Shown here piece after piece: positions 1-10,344 of a stretch of DNA of 64,000 nucleotides. A model generated the notes under the pieces. That model worked only from the letters and a program-made list of their open reading frames with translations. It was not told the DNA's origin and did no database searches. Positions within the stretch are counted from its first letter, which is position 1. Each line of letters opens with the position of its first letter. Source of the DNA: Lepidodermella squamata (taxonomy: Eukaryota; Gastrotricha); assembly GCA_047495785.1 (NCBI GenBank), contig JBLDXI010000023.1:992001-1056000 (forward strand), written 5' to 3'. The translations under genes were made by a program, and so were the position numbers.

Positions 1-1027
1 CTAAATTCTGAAGTCTAACATTTATTGTTCATTGATATCATATGAATAGGGGAGACGAAATATGAGAAAGTGCTACGCCATTGACGTCAGATGGTCAGCT
101 GATTCATCAGCTCTTGGAGGAAATCTCAGTTAGCGCAGAGGCTATTATATTTTATTTTAATTTCCGGACGTGCCACAAGCACAAAAAAAAACCAGGCATC
201 CAAATATATCGTCGAGAGCTCATTTCCTTGAGGTCTTATAGGCACTTGAACAGTTTGAAGGCTTTGAAGTTTGAGTTCGCTATTTCAGAAACAAAGCCAC
301 CTTTTTGCTGGATCATTGCGAGGAAGTCGTGCAACCGCTTCATCTTCACCTCGCCATTGACTTCCAACAGCTTCGAATTCGCAAAATCTCAAAAATCAGT
401 TGGCTGGGCATAGTTGAACGCTTTATGAAAGGCTGGTGGGGTTGATTGCAATGCTTCTTCATCTACAGTATGCCGAACAGTAAGCTCCTCGTCATGTCAA
501 AACAAGCGCCATGCGTGGAAGAGCGTGGGTCGCAGTCGATAACAGGACCTGAAATTAAATTCGGTCAACACTGCCCGACTGAAGCAATAACACACGCATA
601 ATAATACTTTGAGTGAGCTAAACATAGCTAGAAAAGGTTAAAATGAATGCAAAAAGTAGCAAAGCTATTTTTAGATGAGTATTATTACGCGAACGCTCTG
701 TACTCTGTACTATCAGTCTCCCTCGCTTGCCCGAATCGTCGTTGCGACAGAAATTTGGCACTTGACGTGTCACGTCACGGTTAGCCATGCTGGTGAGGAG
801 GATGGCGATACGGAAGTGAAACCAGGCTGGCAGTCATCGCCAATAAGGACAAGTAATCCTGTTTCATTCGATCAGATACTACAGCGTAAAAGTGAAGGTT
901 CTTGTTAACGTAAATCACGCAAGTGAAGATCGTGACCATAAAAAGCTAGCTTTGGATAATTTATTCAATAAGCATTTAGGGATTTACCAATTCTTTGTTC
1001 AAATTTTCCGATTGTATTTGGTCTTGT

Positions 1028-1273
1028 ACATGACCTGGCGGTTCTTTTGACACCGAATTCGGGGCCACAAGGTCTGAGCAGGTCATTGAAAATGACAGTG
1101 AAATAACGTCGATTTTTTTGGATTAGGTATAGCCAAAAATCAGACCCGAGAATTGGACCTAATTATTAGACCCAGATTATGGCGTAATAATCGCAATTTC
1201 ACTGTTTTTTCTGTGCTTTCCTGGAAGTCTTTTGCCTAAAATTCGGTGTCAAAAGAACCGTCGAGTCATGGCC
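1028..1273. repeat. Foldback element with about 35-bp imperfect inverted arms
   Basis: The arm at 1028-1066 (core ggttcttttgacaccgaatt) returns inverted at 1236-1273, with a few mismatches. The interior has no open reading frame. This is MITE-like, but no clear target-site duplication is seen. Confidence 0.5.
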
Positions 1274-1774
1274 TACACTTTGCCGCCAGGCATTTTTCTC
1301 TACGACGCATCGTTTACCCGAAATACAAATTTCGGACAGACCCAGGATTTGGACCCGAATATCGGATCTCGCGGTCTATTTTGGCAGTTAAAGTGTTAAT
1401 ACATCGAGTGCGGAGAAATTGAAAATCAATATTAGAAGTTTCTAGCGATTACGGTTAGAGATCGAGACAGTTCACCAAGATGAAACAATATCTCCCCTAA
1501 GGGGTACTAAGGCGCCGGAGGGGCAAAAGTCAGTTTTTCTGACTTTTATTGGTTTTTCAACGGTTTCTATTAAATTCGACCACGTTGAGTTCAGCGCAAT
1601 TTACAGAGTCGCTCTAGCTTTCATAGCTTCTTGTCTACAATATAGGGAACGCTAGGATGACGCCGCTATGACAACCATTTTAAAAAACAAGATTTCGGCT
1701 CTCACATCGCGAGCCTCTCTGAATGTCGCATTTTGTTAAATTCACCTTGTAATAACTCGGAAGGAGCTTGCCGG

Positions 1775-1945
1775 CGACTCGTCCGATCATATCCTGGGGG
1801 TTTAGCCGCTCAGAAAATCGTAAAACTACAGTTATCACGCCCGTCTGCATGGGTGGGGTTATTCTTCGCTTCACGAAAGCCGTGAAAACTGTTACTGCCT
1901 GAGTTTCTGAGCGGCTAAACCCCCAGGATATGATCGGACGAGTCG
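1775..1945. repeat. Perfect 42-bp inverted repeat with 87-bp spacer
   Basis: Bases 1775-1816 and 1904-1945 are exact reverse complements over 42 bases (core gtccgatcatatcctggggg). Perfect identity suggests recent origin or selection on a hairpin. It may be a small foldback transposon. Confidence 0.7.
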
Positions 1946-2199
1946 GGACAGACTGGGATAGACTGCATTAGCCCATTTTAGAGTGAAAATGTTCAACCGA
2001 GAAGCGAGGTGCGCTACAAATCTAAACAAGCTGGCTTGAACGCGAACAGAATCTCAAAACAGAATCTCTTGTTCACATTAGGGTGTCCACACTTGTTGGT
2101 AGCGTTGAATTTTGAACCGATGACTTTCCCATTTACATGTGCTCACAGGTGGTATGGTTATACTTCTCGGTAAAAGACGACGAACCCACGAATCTCCGA

Positions 2200-2205
2200 T
2201 TTATT
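2200..2205 (-). terminator. Candidate poly(A) signal of ANK-1
   Basis: AATAAA on the minus strand, 91 bases past the ANK-1 stop codon. The position is typical for an animal 3' UTR. Confidence 0.4.
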
Positions 2206-2295
2206 AATGTAAAATAAGGACAATTAAATTTGAATTTACAACTAATATTCATAACGAGCTATCAGCTTCAGAAAGGTCATTCTAGTGCTACTTTT

Positions 2296-2366
2296 TCAAG
2301 TTTTCCATCCTGGCCAGCCTCCGAGACTGGGACTTGACCCCAGCGGAAGTAGCGTATTACTGACAC

Positions 2367-2402
<36 letters not shown>

Positions 2403-5400
2403 TAGGAGCGGTGGTAGTAGCAGCAGTACTAGTAGTTGCGACACTAGTAGTAGTAGTAGTAGTAGTAGCAGTAGTAGTAGTAGTACCGGCACTAGGAGTA
2501 GTACTACTAGTGATTCCGACACCAGTCGTTGCTGGGGCATTGGTCGTTATCAAATAGAATGGCATCGGTTTAGCCGTAATAGCTCCAGCGGCTATTAGTG
2601 CGGATATAGCCTGAGTATTGCCGTATATTAGCGCTAAGTCAAGTGGGGAATAGCCTTCGTCATTCAGCACATTGAAATCAGCTCCAGCTGCAATCAACTC
2701 GGCCGCATTACTTGTGAATTCGCGAGCTGAGAGGATGTGCAGAAGCGTATCTCCCCTTCGGAGTTTTCGATTGATATCGTATCCCTTCTCGACTAGAAGC
2801 TTGGCCAAACCGTCAAAACTGCGGTATTTCGGAATAAAGGTCAGGCAAGTATCGTTGTTCTTGTTCTGGGAATTCACGTCCACTCCAGTGAAATTCGCAA
2901 ATCGCCTGACTCGGAAAAGAGGGAAGTCAGCATTCTTACAAGTCAACAAAAAGGCGTTATTCCCATCATTGTCTACAGCTGACAAATCCGCACCCGAATC
3001 CACGAGAAGATTGGCTACACTTTCCTTGCTTTCACTAGCTGCAATCATTAGCGGAGTTTTGCCAGTCGATTCTCGATCCTCTAGGCCAATGCCAGGGGTT
3101 GCGATTAATAATCTCGCTAGATTAACGTCATTTTCACGTGCAGCTAGATGTAGCAGTGTATAATTTGCATATCCGTATGAGGTTGAATTAATCCTGATTG
3201 CAGCATCGGCCCCTTTCGATATCAGATATTCATAGACTTGAACGCGATCTGGCGACTTCAAGTACATGGCTGCGACTACAAGTGGAGTCCTGCCTTCGGT
3301 ATCCTTGTCCGAAACAGAATTTCCAGCCTCCTCAACAGCGAATTTCACCACAGGGAGAGCAGGCATCTTCGAGATCCGGCAAGCCTCCGAAAAGATTCGA
3401 TCCAAGTTTTTGGAAGCTCCTTGCGAAACGAGAAATTTAACGATTTCAAGATTCGTTGCTGTAGCGTCGAGAATCGCCGTTCTCCCGTTCGCTTCCAAAT
3501 CGACATCTGCACCGAATTGCACGAGCAATTTAACCAAATCAAGGCGACCTTGTTCAGCTGCAAGCATTAGAGCAGATTTCTTAAATTTCGGGTGAATCGC
3601 ATTAGCATCGCCATCATTTTCGAGTAGAATCTGAAGCATTTCCAACGAAGCATTGGCAACACTTATAGCAGCAGCCACCACTGGGATCGGCTGGAAGAAA
3701 TCGCCGGTGTAGTAGTCGTTGTGCAGTTCTATTATGAGATCGTCCCCACGGGCTTGATTGAGTCGAATCATCTCGCGAACAGCAGTGATGTTCCCAGTAT
3801 TGACTTTTCCAGCAAATTCCTAGTGGGAACAATTTTGTAAATTCATAAATTTTTTAAACATTTTATTTAGAGGGTTTATCCTCAAGCTGGGGGTGCTCTA
3901 TTTTCTATTGTACTTTCACCCCGATATTTCGAATTGAAGGATCCGCAAATTTTAAGCAAATTTTAACATACCGAAATACGCCATTCATTCCGTACAGCTT
4001 TCACGGCTGATCGGGTAGTTGTGCTAGTCTTCGCTGCAGCAGTTGATCTTGCCTTGAAAATAGCTCCAACAATGGGCTGCAGACCATCATTAATTGCCTC
4101 GTCGCTTGGCGTTAATGGCCAAATTTTAGCGGAATTCATTGCCGCTGATGTCGTCGAAATTGTGGATGAACTCGCTGTTGTCGAAGTTACGGGACTGGTC
4201 GATGATCTCGTGACTAACTCACTGCCCAAGGCAGCACCTCGCCTTCTCAAATTTCCGATACTGAATTCGCCGTTAATCAATCTCGCGGCGTCCAAGGCAG
4301 TTTGGCCACTGTCATCAGTTGCATTTACATCAACGCCAAGATCTAGCAAGGCCACAAGAGTGTGCTCCCGATTTTTATCGCGAGCTGCGGACATGAGAGC
4401 GGTAATGCCCGAATAGCCCCTAAGGTTAAAATCGTAGCCTTTACTAGCCAGGTACTGCATAATTTCAACAAGATCCCAGTCGTTAACCTGCAAACCATTT
4501 CGCCACTGAAGGCGATAGTCGCAGGCTGCAGCTTTCGACCTTGAATTGACGTTATTTTGACCGATTTCGATGGCAAACTTGATAAATGTAAAAAGGGCCG
4601 AACCAGCACGATTAATTTGACAAGCTTGCAGCAACATATTATCACCTTCGTTATTACTCGCCAGCGCATCCGCTCCTAGGTCAATCAAATATTGGAGTAG
4701 ACCGAGGGAATACCCAGCCCTAGCCGCGATCAGCAAAGGCGTGTTGCCTCCATTATCCCTCGCATTAACATCCATCTTGAACTGTTCCACTAGTAATTTA
4801 GCAAAAGGCACGGGATCAATTGTGTCAACCGCGCAAAGTATGTGAAGGGCAGTTTGTCCGGCGGAGTTTCTGGAATCTGGTGATTCGAATGGCAGCAAGT
4901 AGTAAGCTAGCCGGAGATATTCTTGAGTGATTGGGCCGTCAAAAGCAACCATCAACGCCGTCTGGTTCTTTTGGTCTCGAACATCCGTCCTTGCTGCGTA
5001 CTTTTCAACGAGAAGTCTCGCTAGGTCCAGTCGGCCAACTCTTACTGCCCAGAGGAATGGAGTTTTTGAATCGTCCCTAGGACCGATATAATCCAAAAAA
5101 TTTTTTGCCTCGACATTCGCGCCATTTCGTAGTAGTAAGTCGACCATTTCGAAGCTCTGATTCGTTCGAATTGCATTTACCAAAGCCGGGGCACGGACTC
5201 CCGATCGGTATTTCGCCGTGGAATTTGCTTTACCAAGGCCTGAATTCAACATTTGACGAACAGTAGAGATTTGTCCCGACATAACAGCTTGGTTCAAAGC
5301 CTATATAAATGAACAGCTCAAAACGTCAAGACGCTAAAACATGTTCAAGATCTTACGTTGCCGTAATCGATCTCACTTGCGTGAATGATCACACCAGCGA

Positions 5401-5437
5401 AACATATTTCGAACAAAATTACGTAGATGGATATCAT
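2296..5437 (-). CDS. ANK-1: predicted secreted double ankyrin-solenoid protein (977 aa)
   Basis: Exons are 5437-5357, 5300-3972 and 3819-2296. The introns (56 and 152 nt) are GT-AG and both fall between codons. Exon 1 encodes a 27-residue hydrophobic leader starting MISIYVILFEICF, a plausible signal peptide. Exon 2 carries an ankyrin solenoid, with motifs such as GQTALHIL, NTPLLIAARAGY and GADALASNNEGDN. It ends in a Ser/Thr-rich linker (STSPVTSTTASSS) plus a conserved WPLTPSDEAINDGL block. Exon 3 carries a second ankyrin solenoid (SALMLAAEQGRLDLVKLLV, GRTPLVVAAMYL, GKTPLMIAAS, DEGYSPLDLALIYG). It ends in the longest Thr tail of the family, encoded by an ACT/AGT microsatellite at about 2366-2500, and a GGWPGWK terminus. 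Function is unknown. Repeats of this kind bind proteins, and the leader suggests it acts outside the cell or in the secretory pathway. Exon structure rests on phase agreement in all six copies. Confidence 0.85.
2366..2485. repeat. (AGT)n microsatellite inside the ANK-1 Thr-rich tail
   Basis: An interrupted trinucleotide run reads as poly-Thr codons on the minus strand. The same region in ANK-2 to ANK-6 is much shorter, so tail length differs among copies through repeat expansion or contraction. Confidence 0.85.
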
Positions 5438-5539
5438 TTGACTTCCAGATGGATTTCTAGAGATTACAAAGAGAAATGTTAAAGAATGCTGAAATCAAAG
5501 AGACATTAATTTTTTTCAGCTATCATCAAACAAAAAAAG

Positions 5540-5800
5540 CACGATTCTACTACAGCATTGCCGTGCGTGCTCAGTCAGGTGTGCCACGAGGTTTTTTCCA
5601 CCCTGAGGAATTGTATTATTCTACTTAAGTCTTAGGTAAATGGCAATCATTCGACATCAAAATCTTTAAAATATTTGAAGAATGCTCAAATCTTGGAGAC
5701 ACGAATGATTTTCAGCTATTATTAAGATATAAAACACGATACTACTATGGCATTCTTGCCGAGCGTGGTCATCCAGGTTTGCCAAAGAGGTTTTTTCATG
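5540..5800 (-). promoter_or_regulatory. Two copies of conserved upstream box, ANK-1
   Basis: A block of about 65 bases at 5540-5602 and a second at 5735-5797 share cacgat(t/a)ctacta, then a gcgtg(g/c)tca core, then gaggttttttc. The same box precedes every ANK gene at a similar distance. On the minus strand the second copy continues into an A/T-rich stretch (tttatatctt) that could be a TATA element. I infer a promoter-proximal module. The duplication could give two start sites. Confidence 0.5.
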
Positions 5801-5803
5801 TGG

Positions 5804-6722
5804 GGATTCGTCTTTTTCTTCTACTCAATAACGTGACGCCATTGTGTGTTTAACTCTGCGTCGTGTTTACATGGTCACCCAATTTCGCATCATGGCCACT
5901 GTTTACTGAGGCAAAAGATTTTCTCAATTCTGACAACATTTCCCAACATTTTGAAATCTTCTGGTTTGAGCGGCCGAAGGAGGTGCTACATAGACCAAAT
6001 ATTTATGCACTTTACCTTCTTATTGATATTATTGTATATTTTGAAGGAGAGGAAAAGAGGTATATCACGCCACGCTGGGGTTCGCTGGGTGTACCCTTGG
6101 ACGAAGGAGGACAGTTCTGTTGATATTCGGTAGCTGAAATCGGGTGAGAGTGCAGTAAACAAATGGAGAACATGGCGTGATTACTCCGGTTGCAGCGTCC
6201 ATTAAAACGACCAGCTCCCGGTCAATGTCCATCAATCTGAAACAGCTCAGACCTGCAGGGAAGCCACCTACTCGCACTTCTACGAAATAAATGCTGCAAA
6301 ATTGAAATTAAAATGAAGCTCTATATATTATATTTTTATATTTCCTTATCCACGGTAAAAAAACGGTGAGCTGCCGTTGTTGTAATATTGTTTCGTTTTC
6401 CTTATGGTTGACTCAAATTTATGTCATCTCCAATTGTCCTATCCTTTTGTAACTGTCCTGCAATTATCTGTTTTCTTTCAAACTTAACTTTATCGAGCTG
6501 CCCTCTCTGGGTGTCATAGCTTTGAAATAAATAAAATAAATAAATTCATGGTCTATCGAATGTTAATTATTGTTCTAAATAGTTGCAGGTTATATCTGAG
6601 ATCCATGAATACTCTCATTGTTTGTCCTTGAAAATTGGCAACAATCGCCCTCAAAATAAAATAAAGTAAAATTTTGCAAATTATGCATGCATTTAACCCC
6701 TCGCTTCAGGATTAGGATTAGC
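5804..6722. other. Upstream flank of ANK-1, shared with ANK-2
   Basis: This non-coding spacer closely resembles 14060-14570 upstream of ANK-2, including the tract gcatcatgg-actgtttactg at 5890-5912 and a later gcatgcatttaacccctcgc. It is part of the tandem unit. The short reading frames in it do not look like genes. Confidence 0.5.
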
Positions 6723-6849
6723 AGTATTAGCAGGGCTGGAAAAAGTGTAAAACCTTCCGCTACCGCAAGTCGGAAGTTCTCCAAACTTCAAAATTTCCCC
6801 TCAGAATTTTTCATTCAAATTTTCATACGTTTGTATATTCGTTTATTTA

Positions 6850-7108
6850 CACTAGGAAAAAAATCCGGTTTATTAGCTCAAAAGCCCTCAAAATGCTCTT
6901 GCTAATAAACCTGTCGCCAAAGGGTTTATTAGCTATATTTAGCTAAATATCCAGCTAAATAGCCATAATTTGATTGCGCAAAAATGAAAAATAAGCTATT
7001 TAGCTGGATATTTAGCTAAAAATAGCTAATATAGCCTTTGGCGACGGGTTTATTAGCAAGAGCATTTTGAGGGCTTTTGAGCTAATAAACCGGATTTTTT
7101 TCCTAGTG
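6850..7108. mobile_element. Foldback MITE, 259 bp, TA-flanked
   Basis: Near-complete inverted arms of about 115 bases start with cactaggaaaaaaatccggt and end with its complement. TA flanks each end (6848-6849 and 7109-7110), as for Tc1/mariner-related MITEs. The arms are rich in ttagct motifs, and the transcript would form a long hairpin. It is nested in the hAT-like element. A second cctagtgtga half-end lies just to the right at about 7126-7135. Confidence 0.85.
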
Positions 7109-7169
7109 TATACGCCTTATTTTATTCCTAGTGTGAATACGCGATTGGTGCCTACAATAATCCATAACA

Positions 7170-7577
7170 ATGAGTAAGAAATTGAATTTGCAAGGCTTTC
7201 GATTTTCCAACAGCACCAACAGCAAGGTGATCAATCTTGCAGGTAATGTTTTTGATGTAAAACTCATCAAAACAGGAACTGAAATGCCGGTAAATGACCT
7301 GAAAAGTTTGGTTGCCTTGGCGAATGAAAATGGCCAGGATTTTGACGGTGATTTGTTGGCTGAACAATACGAGATCTGGTGCGATCGCGTGCGACAACTT
7401 CCAGCTACTTTTTTTGAGCGACCTATCGACGTTCTGTACAAGTCGTTGAAAGATCAGAACTTATACGCAACCTCCTGTGCATCGCCCATTGTGAAGCACC
7501 TACACTGTATCTGGCGATATTTCGCAAGCTCGATTTTGCGATTTTACACAAATCGCAAATTCTTTAGCGAGCAGTGA
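7170..7577 (+). CDS. Hypothetical 135-aa reading frame inside the hAT-like element
   Basis: I do not recognise this product. The N-terminal 110 residues look protein-like, with balanced composition and segments such as PVNDLKSLVALANENGQDF and LLAEQYEIWCDRV. The last 25 residues are lower quality. It lies between the two nested foldback elements of the hAT-like element. It could be a decayed piece of the hAT transposase, since an acidic and hydrophobic helix followed by LP and PIDVLYKSL is loosely like the region before the dimerisation domain. It could also be captured sequence. No introns or signal peptide are evident. Confidence 0.3.
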   Translation: MSKKLNLQGFRFSNSTNSKVINLAGNVFDVKLIKTGTEMPVNDLKSLVALANENGQDFDGDLLAEQYEIWCDRVRQLPATFFERPIDVLYKSLKDQNLYATSCASPIVKHLHCIWRYFASSILRFYTNRKFFSEQ

Positions 7578-7644
7578 GGGTTGAACCAGCGACCTTTCGA
7601 TCAGCATTGGCGAAGCTTAACTAATGAGCTAAGCCGCCGCTCAC
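7567..7644 (-). tRNA. tRNA-like sequence, probably a pseudo-tRNA or SINE head
   Basis: Read on the minus strand it has an A-box-like TTAGCTCATTAGTTAAGC, a central CTGATCG loop, AAGGTC, and a B-box-like GGTTCAACCCT. This order and wording resemble eukaryotic tRNA-Ile. The T-arm stem does not pair and the acceptor stem is only partly complementary, so it is unlikely to be a working tRNA. It may be an RNA polymerase III promoter relic of a tRNA-derived SINE. Confidence 0.3.
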
Positions 7645-7678
7645 TATTTATGCTGATAAAAATTTGTTTTTATGTGTA

Positions 7679-8070
7679 CCACAGGTAATTACCGGTAATT
7701 AGTATGGCTCCTGATGACTGTCGAATTTCCGGAAAATAATGATGCCATCGTGATCAGCGACCTTCTTTCCCCTTGGAACCCTCAAAGAAACCGTTAATTG
7801 CTGATAGGAAATCAGCGTAATTTCTCAAGAAACTTGTCCAGATTGCGGCAGGGATGAAAATAAGTAGAAATCCAGCTCATTTGAGGAAAACTGGGAACCG
7901 CGGGTTAGGGAACAGGAATATTGGGAAATTGGACCGATTTCTTATCAGCAATTACCGGTGTCCTTGGAGGTTCCAAGGGGAAGGAAGGTCGCTGATCACG
8001 ATGGCATCATTATTTTCCGGAAATTCGACAGTCATCAGGAGCCATACTAATTACCGGTAATTACCTGTGG
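7679..8070. mobile_element. Second foldback MITE, 392 bp, TA-flanked
   Basis: Long inverted arms begin ccacaggtaattaccggtaa and end with the complement. TA flanks both ends (7677-7678 and 8071-8072). The arms run through tcgaatttccggaaaataat and continue for over 100 bases. There is no coding content. It differs in sequence from the 259-bp MITE nearby, so it is a separate family. Confidence 0.8.
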
Positions 8071-8442
8071 TAATAAAATTTATTGCCCCCTGAAAAAATG
8101 CCGGAAATTGTTCGTGCAACACATGTTTTTGGTCAAAATTTCGCGCTGATTCCGAATCCGAGGTCAGTTCTGCGATTCCGATCTTCCGCTAATCCCCCCA
8201 AGCGCTGTCAGCTTCCCAATTTTTTTGAAATTCGAGCTTTTTGAGGGAAAAGTTAATTTTCGAAATTTTGATGATGCGAGATGAAAGAACTAATAAATAA
8301 CCCATTATTACTCAGTTTTCATATTTCTCAACGTAATTTTGACAATGATTAAGTGAAAATCATGATTTGAAAATTTTTCCAAATTTCCCAAATCTTCCGA
8401 TACCGCTGATACCGTGACAATATTTCCAGCCCTGAGTATTAG

Positions 8443-10156
8443 GAGCGAGACTGGCGGCGGTGGCGTCGGACTTCATGTTGCTAAGATTAGCATAGGTTAA
8501 CAAAGACGAGAAAGTGCTCAATATCTATTTTAAATGTTATCCAATCAAACTCATTTGCTCTGTTCGCGCTACTCTATGTTAGATAAATGAGCCGCCACAA
8601 GTGAAAACCGTGGGTTACGCACTTATTCATTTTGAAGCTTGTTGCTTGCAGTATTTTTAGACACAAAAACCGCCGATGAATTCCAAACTTGACCTTTGAC
8701 GTCATTGCGTCGCATGCGTGCGATCAAAAATACTCGCTATTAAATTGGCGTTTTTTACTTGTTTTCAGCATTTTTTTCCACCAATCACGTATCATGAGGC
8801 TTATTCCTCAACCTTTTATCACAAAGCATCTCAATTTCCGGAAACTCGATGTCCTTCGAACTAGGAGGAACAACGCTTGGTGTGCTAGAATTGAGTGATG
8901 AAAATAAAATGGGACTTGATAGCAATCAGAAACGCAAACATTTCACCCCTATTTTGAAAGTCATTTAAGGGCTATAGGATTCAAGCGTCTGAGTTGTCCT
9001 GGGCAAATAATATCAAGGCGCAGATTCTCGCAGCGTCATGTTAAAAGTGCAAATTATGTAAGGTATGCCTATGCTGAAACGCCAAAACTTGAATTTTCGC
9101 CGAGGACAAAATTATCGCGCATTCATCCATGTGATCTCTGGTTTCATTCCCATATTTGAAAGGGCTGAAATGGCCGAACGGACTTTTGAAAAAAATGGCG
9201 TAAAGCCCCTCAGAAAATTAATGTCATCCTGCGAAAATGAAGTAGAGCATATGTTAATTTATTTTTTTAAGTATGTTAGTAAGTAGACCAGCTGTGGAGT
9301 AACAAGAGTAGCGCTGCGAACGAAAAAATAAAAACAACGCAAAATCTGCCTGATTTCAAAAGCGCTGATTTGTCAAGGCGTTTTCAAGGCGCATTGTGCA
9401 CTCTCAGGTGTGCGATCGTGTTTTTAGCCATGAATTTCGTACCCTAAGACTTTTACGGAAAAATTGCGATATAGTGAACGCTGTTCGTGCCATCAAGTTT
9501 GTTCACAATAACGAAATTCCACCATAGTGATAGTTGAAAAAAAACTTTTATATGTCTTCAAAGCTCCTAATATTACTGCTAAATGCATCGGCGGCGTATA
9601 TATAATCGAAAAACCTGATTCTTAAGCGAAACGTAATCAGTAATAGTCATTTGAACAGTTCTGATAGTCGCCAACAGCTCGGGGCCCGCTCCTTGAAGCT
9701 TCTTCAAGGGGTGGGCCTGACAAGCCCTGACGAGCCCTGACAACTGACAACTGTTGGCCCGTCTGAGTCGAGTGAAATTGCGCTCAAGACCCTTAATCTA
9801 CGCTAGGGATTCACTAATTTTGGAAGCTTGAGAACGATTTTCATGTCTTTTTACAGTTCATCAAGTTTTTGAAATCGTTTTTGAAGAATTTATTTTTCAA
9901 AATTTAGCCTCGTTCATTATATCGCTCGCTAAACACGTGTTTTATATGGCGCATGCGCCACAAAAAGCGTTTACAATGACGATTGTTCACTATATGTGTC
10001 GTTCACAATACCGATAGCTATTATAAGGTAAATAGGTCACTTTGAACCGAGTGCCAGCAAAATCGTTCACTGCAGCGATAGTTCACTATAAACGGCTATC
10101 ACTATAACGATAATATACTGTATATCTACAGGTGCTCGCGGGAAACACCCAAGATC
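8443..10156. other. Spacer downstream of ANK-2; no gene recognised
   Basis: Bases 8443-8580 continue the flank shared with ANK-2 (compare 14579-14702). The remainder shows no convincing exon, RNA gene or long repeat. Confidence 0.4.
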
Positions 10157-10344
10157 TGGAAAATTTGAAACAGCCAGCATTAAACTGCCTTTCCTTAATT
10201 GACAGCTATCTTTGGTTATGAACATTATTTGTAGAATCGAATTTAATTAATTAATTAAATTCGATTCTACAAATAATGTTCATAACCAAAGATAGCTGTC
10301 AATTAAGGAAAGGCAGTTTAATGCTGGCTGTTTCAAATTTTCCA
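10157..10344. repeat. Perfect 188-bp palindrome with no spacer
   Basis: The 94-base arms 10157-10250 and 10251-10344 are exact reverse complements, checked base by base, centred on aatttaattaattaattaaa at about 10240-10260. The right arm is the native 3' end of ANK-2 and covers its last codons and stop. The left arm is an inverted copy. A zero-spacer palindrome is unstable, so it is either very recent or a sequencing or assembly fold-back. Confidence 0.9.

Larger units (their letters stand above)
1..2295. other. Left flank, downstream of ANK-1; no gene recognised
   Basis: I see no convincing coding exon here. The stretch holds two foldback repeats, listed separately. Bases about 65-110 resemble 20066-20112, which lies upstream of ANK-3, so the left edge may be the decayed upstream flank of a further array unit outside the window. 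A minus-strand AATAAA (plus-strand tttatt at 2200-2205) lies about 90 bases beyond the ANK-1 stop codon and could be its poly(A) signal. Confidence 0.4.
6731..8434. mobile_element. hAT-like non-autonomous transposon, 1704 bp, with 8-bp TSD
   Basis: The ends are inverted repeats cagggctggaaa (6731-6742) and tttccagccctg (8423-8434). Both sides are flanked by the 8-bp direct repeat agtattag (6723-6730 and 8435-8442). The matching upstream flank of ANK-2 (about 14565-14578) has a single agtatta site and no insertion, which gives a natural empty site. The 8-bp duplication and CAGGG termini are standard for hAT elements. No complete transposase is present. Two foldback elements, a short reading frame and a tRNA-like stretch lie inside, so later insertions are nested in it. 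Confidence 0.85.

Noticed and set aside
2285-2557. Poly-valine open frame on the plus strand
   Set aside because: It is the antisense of the Thr-rich ANK-1 tail microsatellite.
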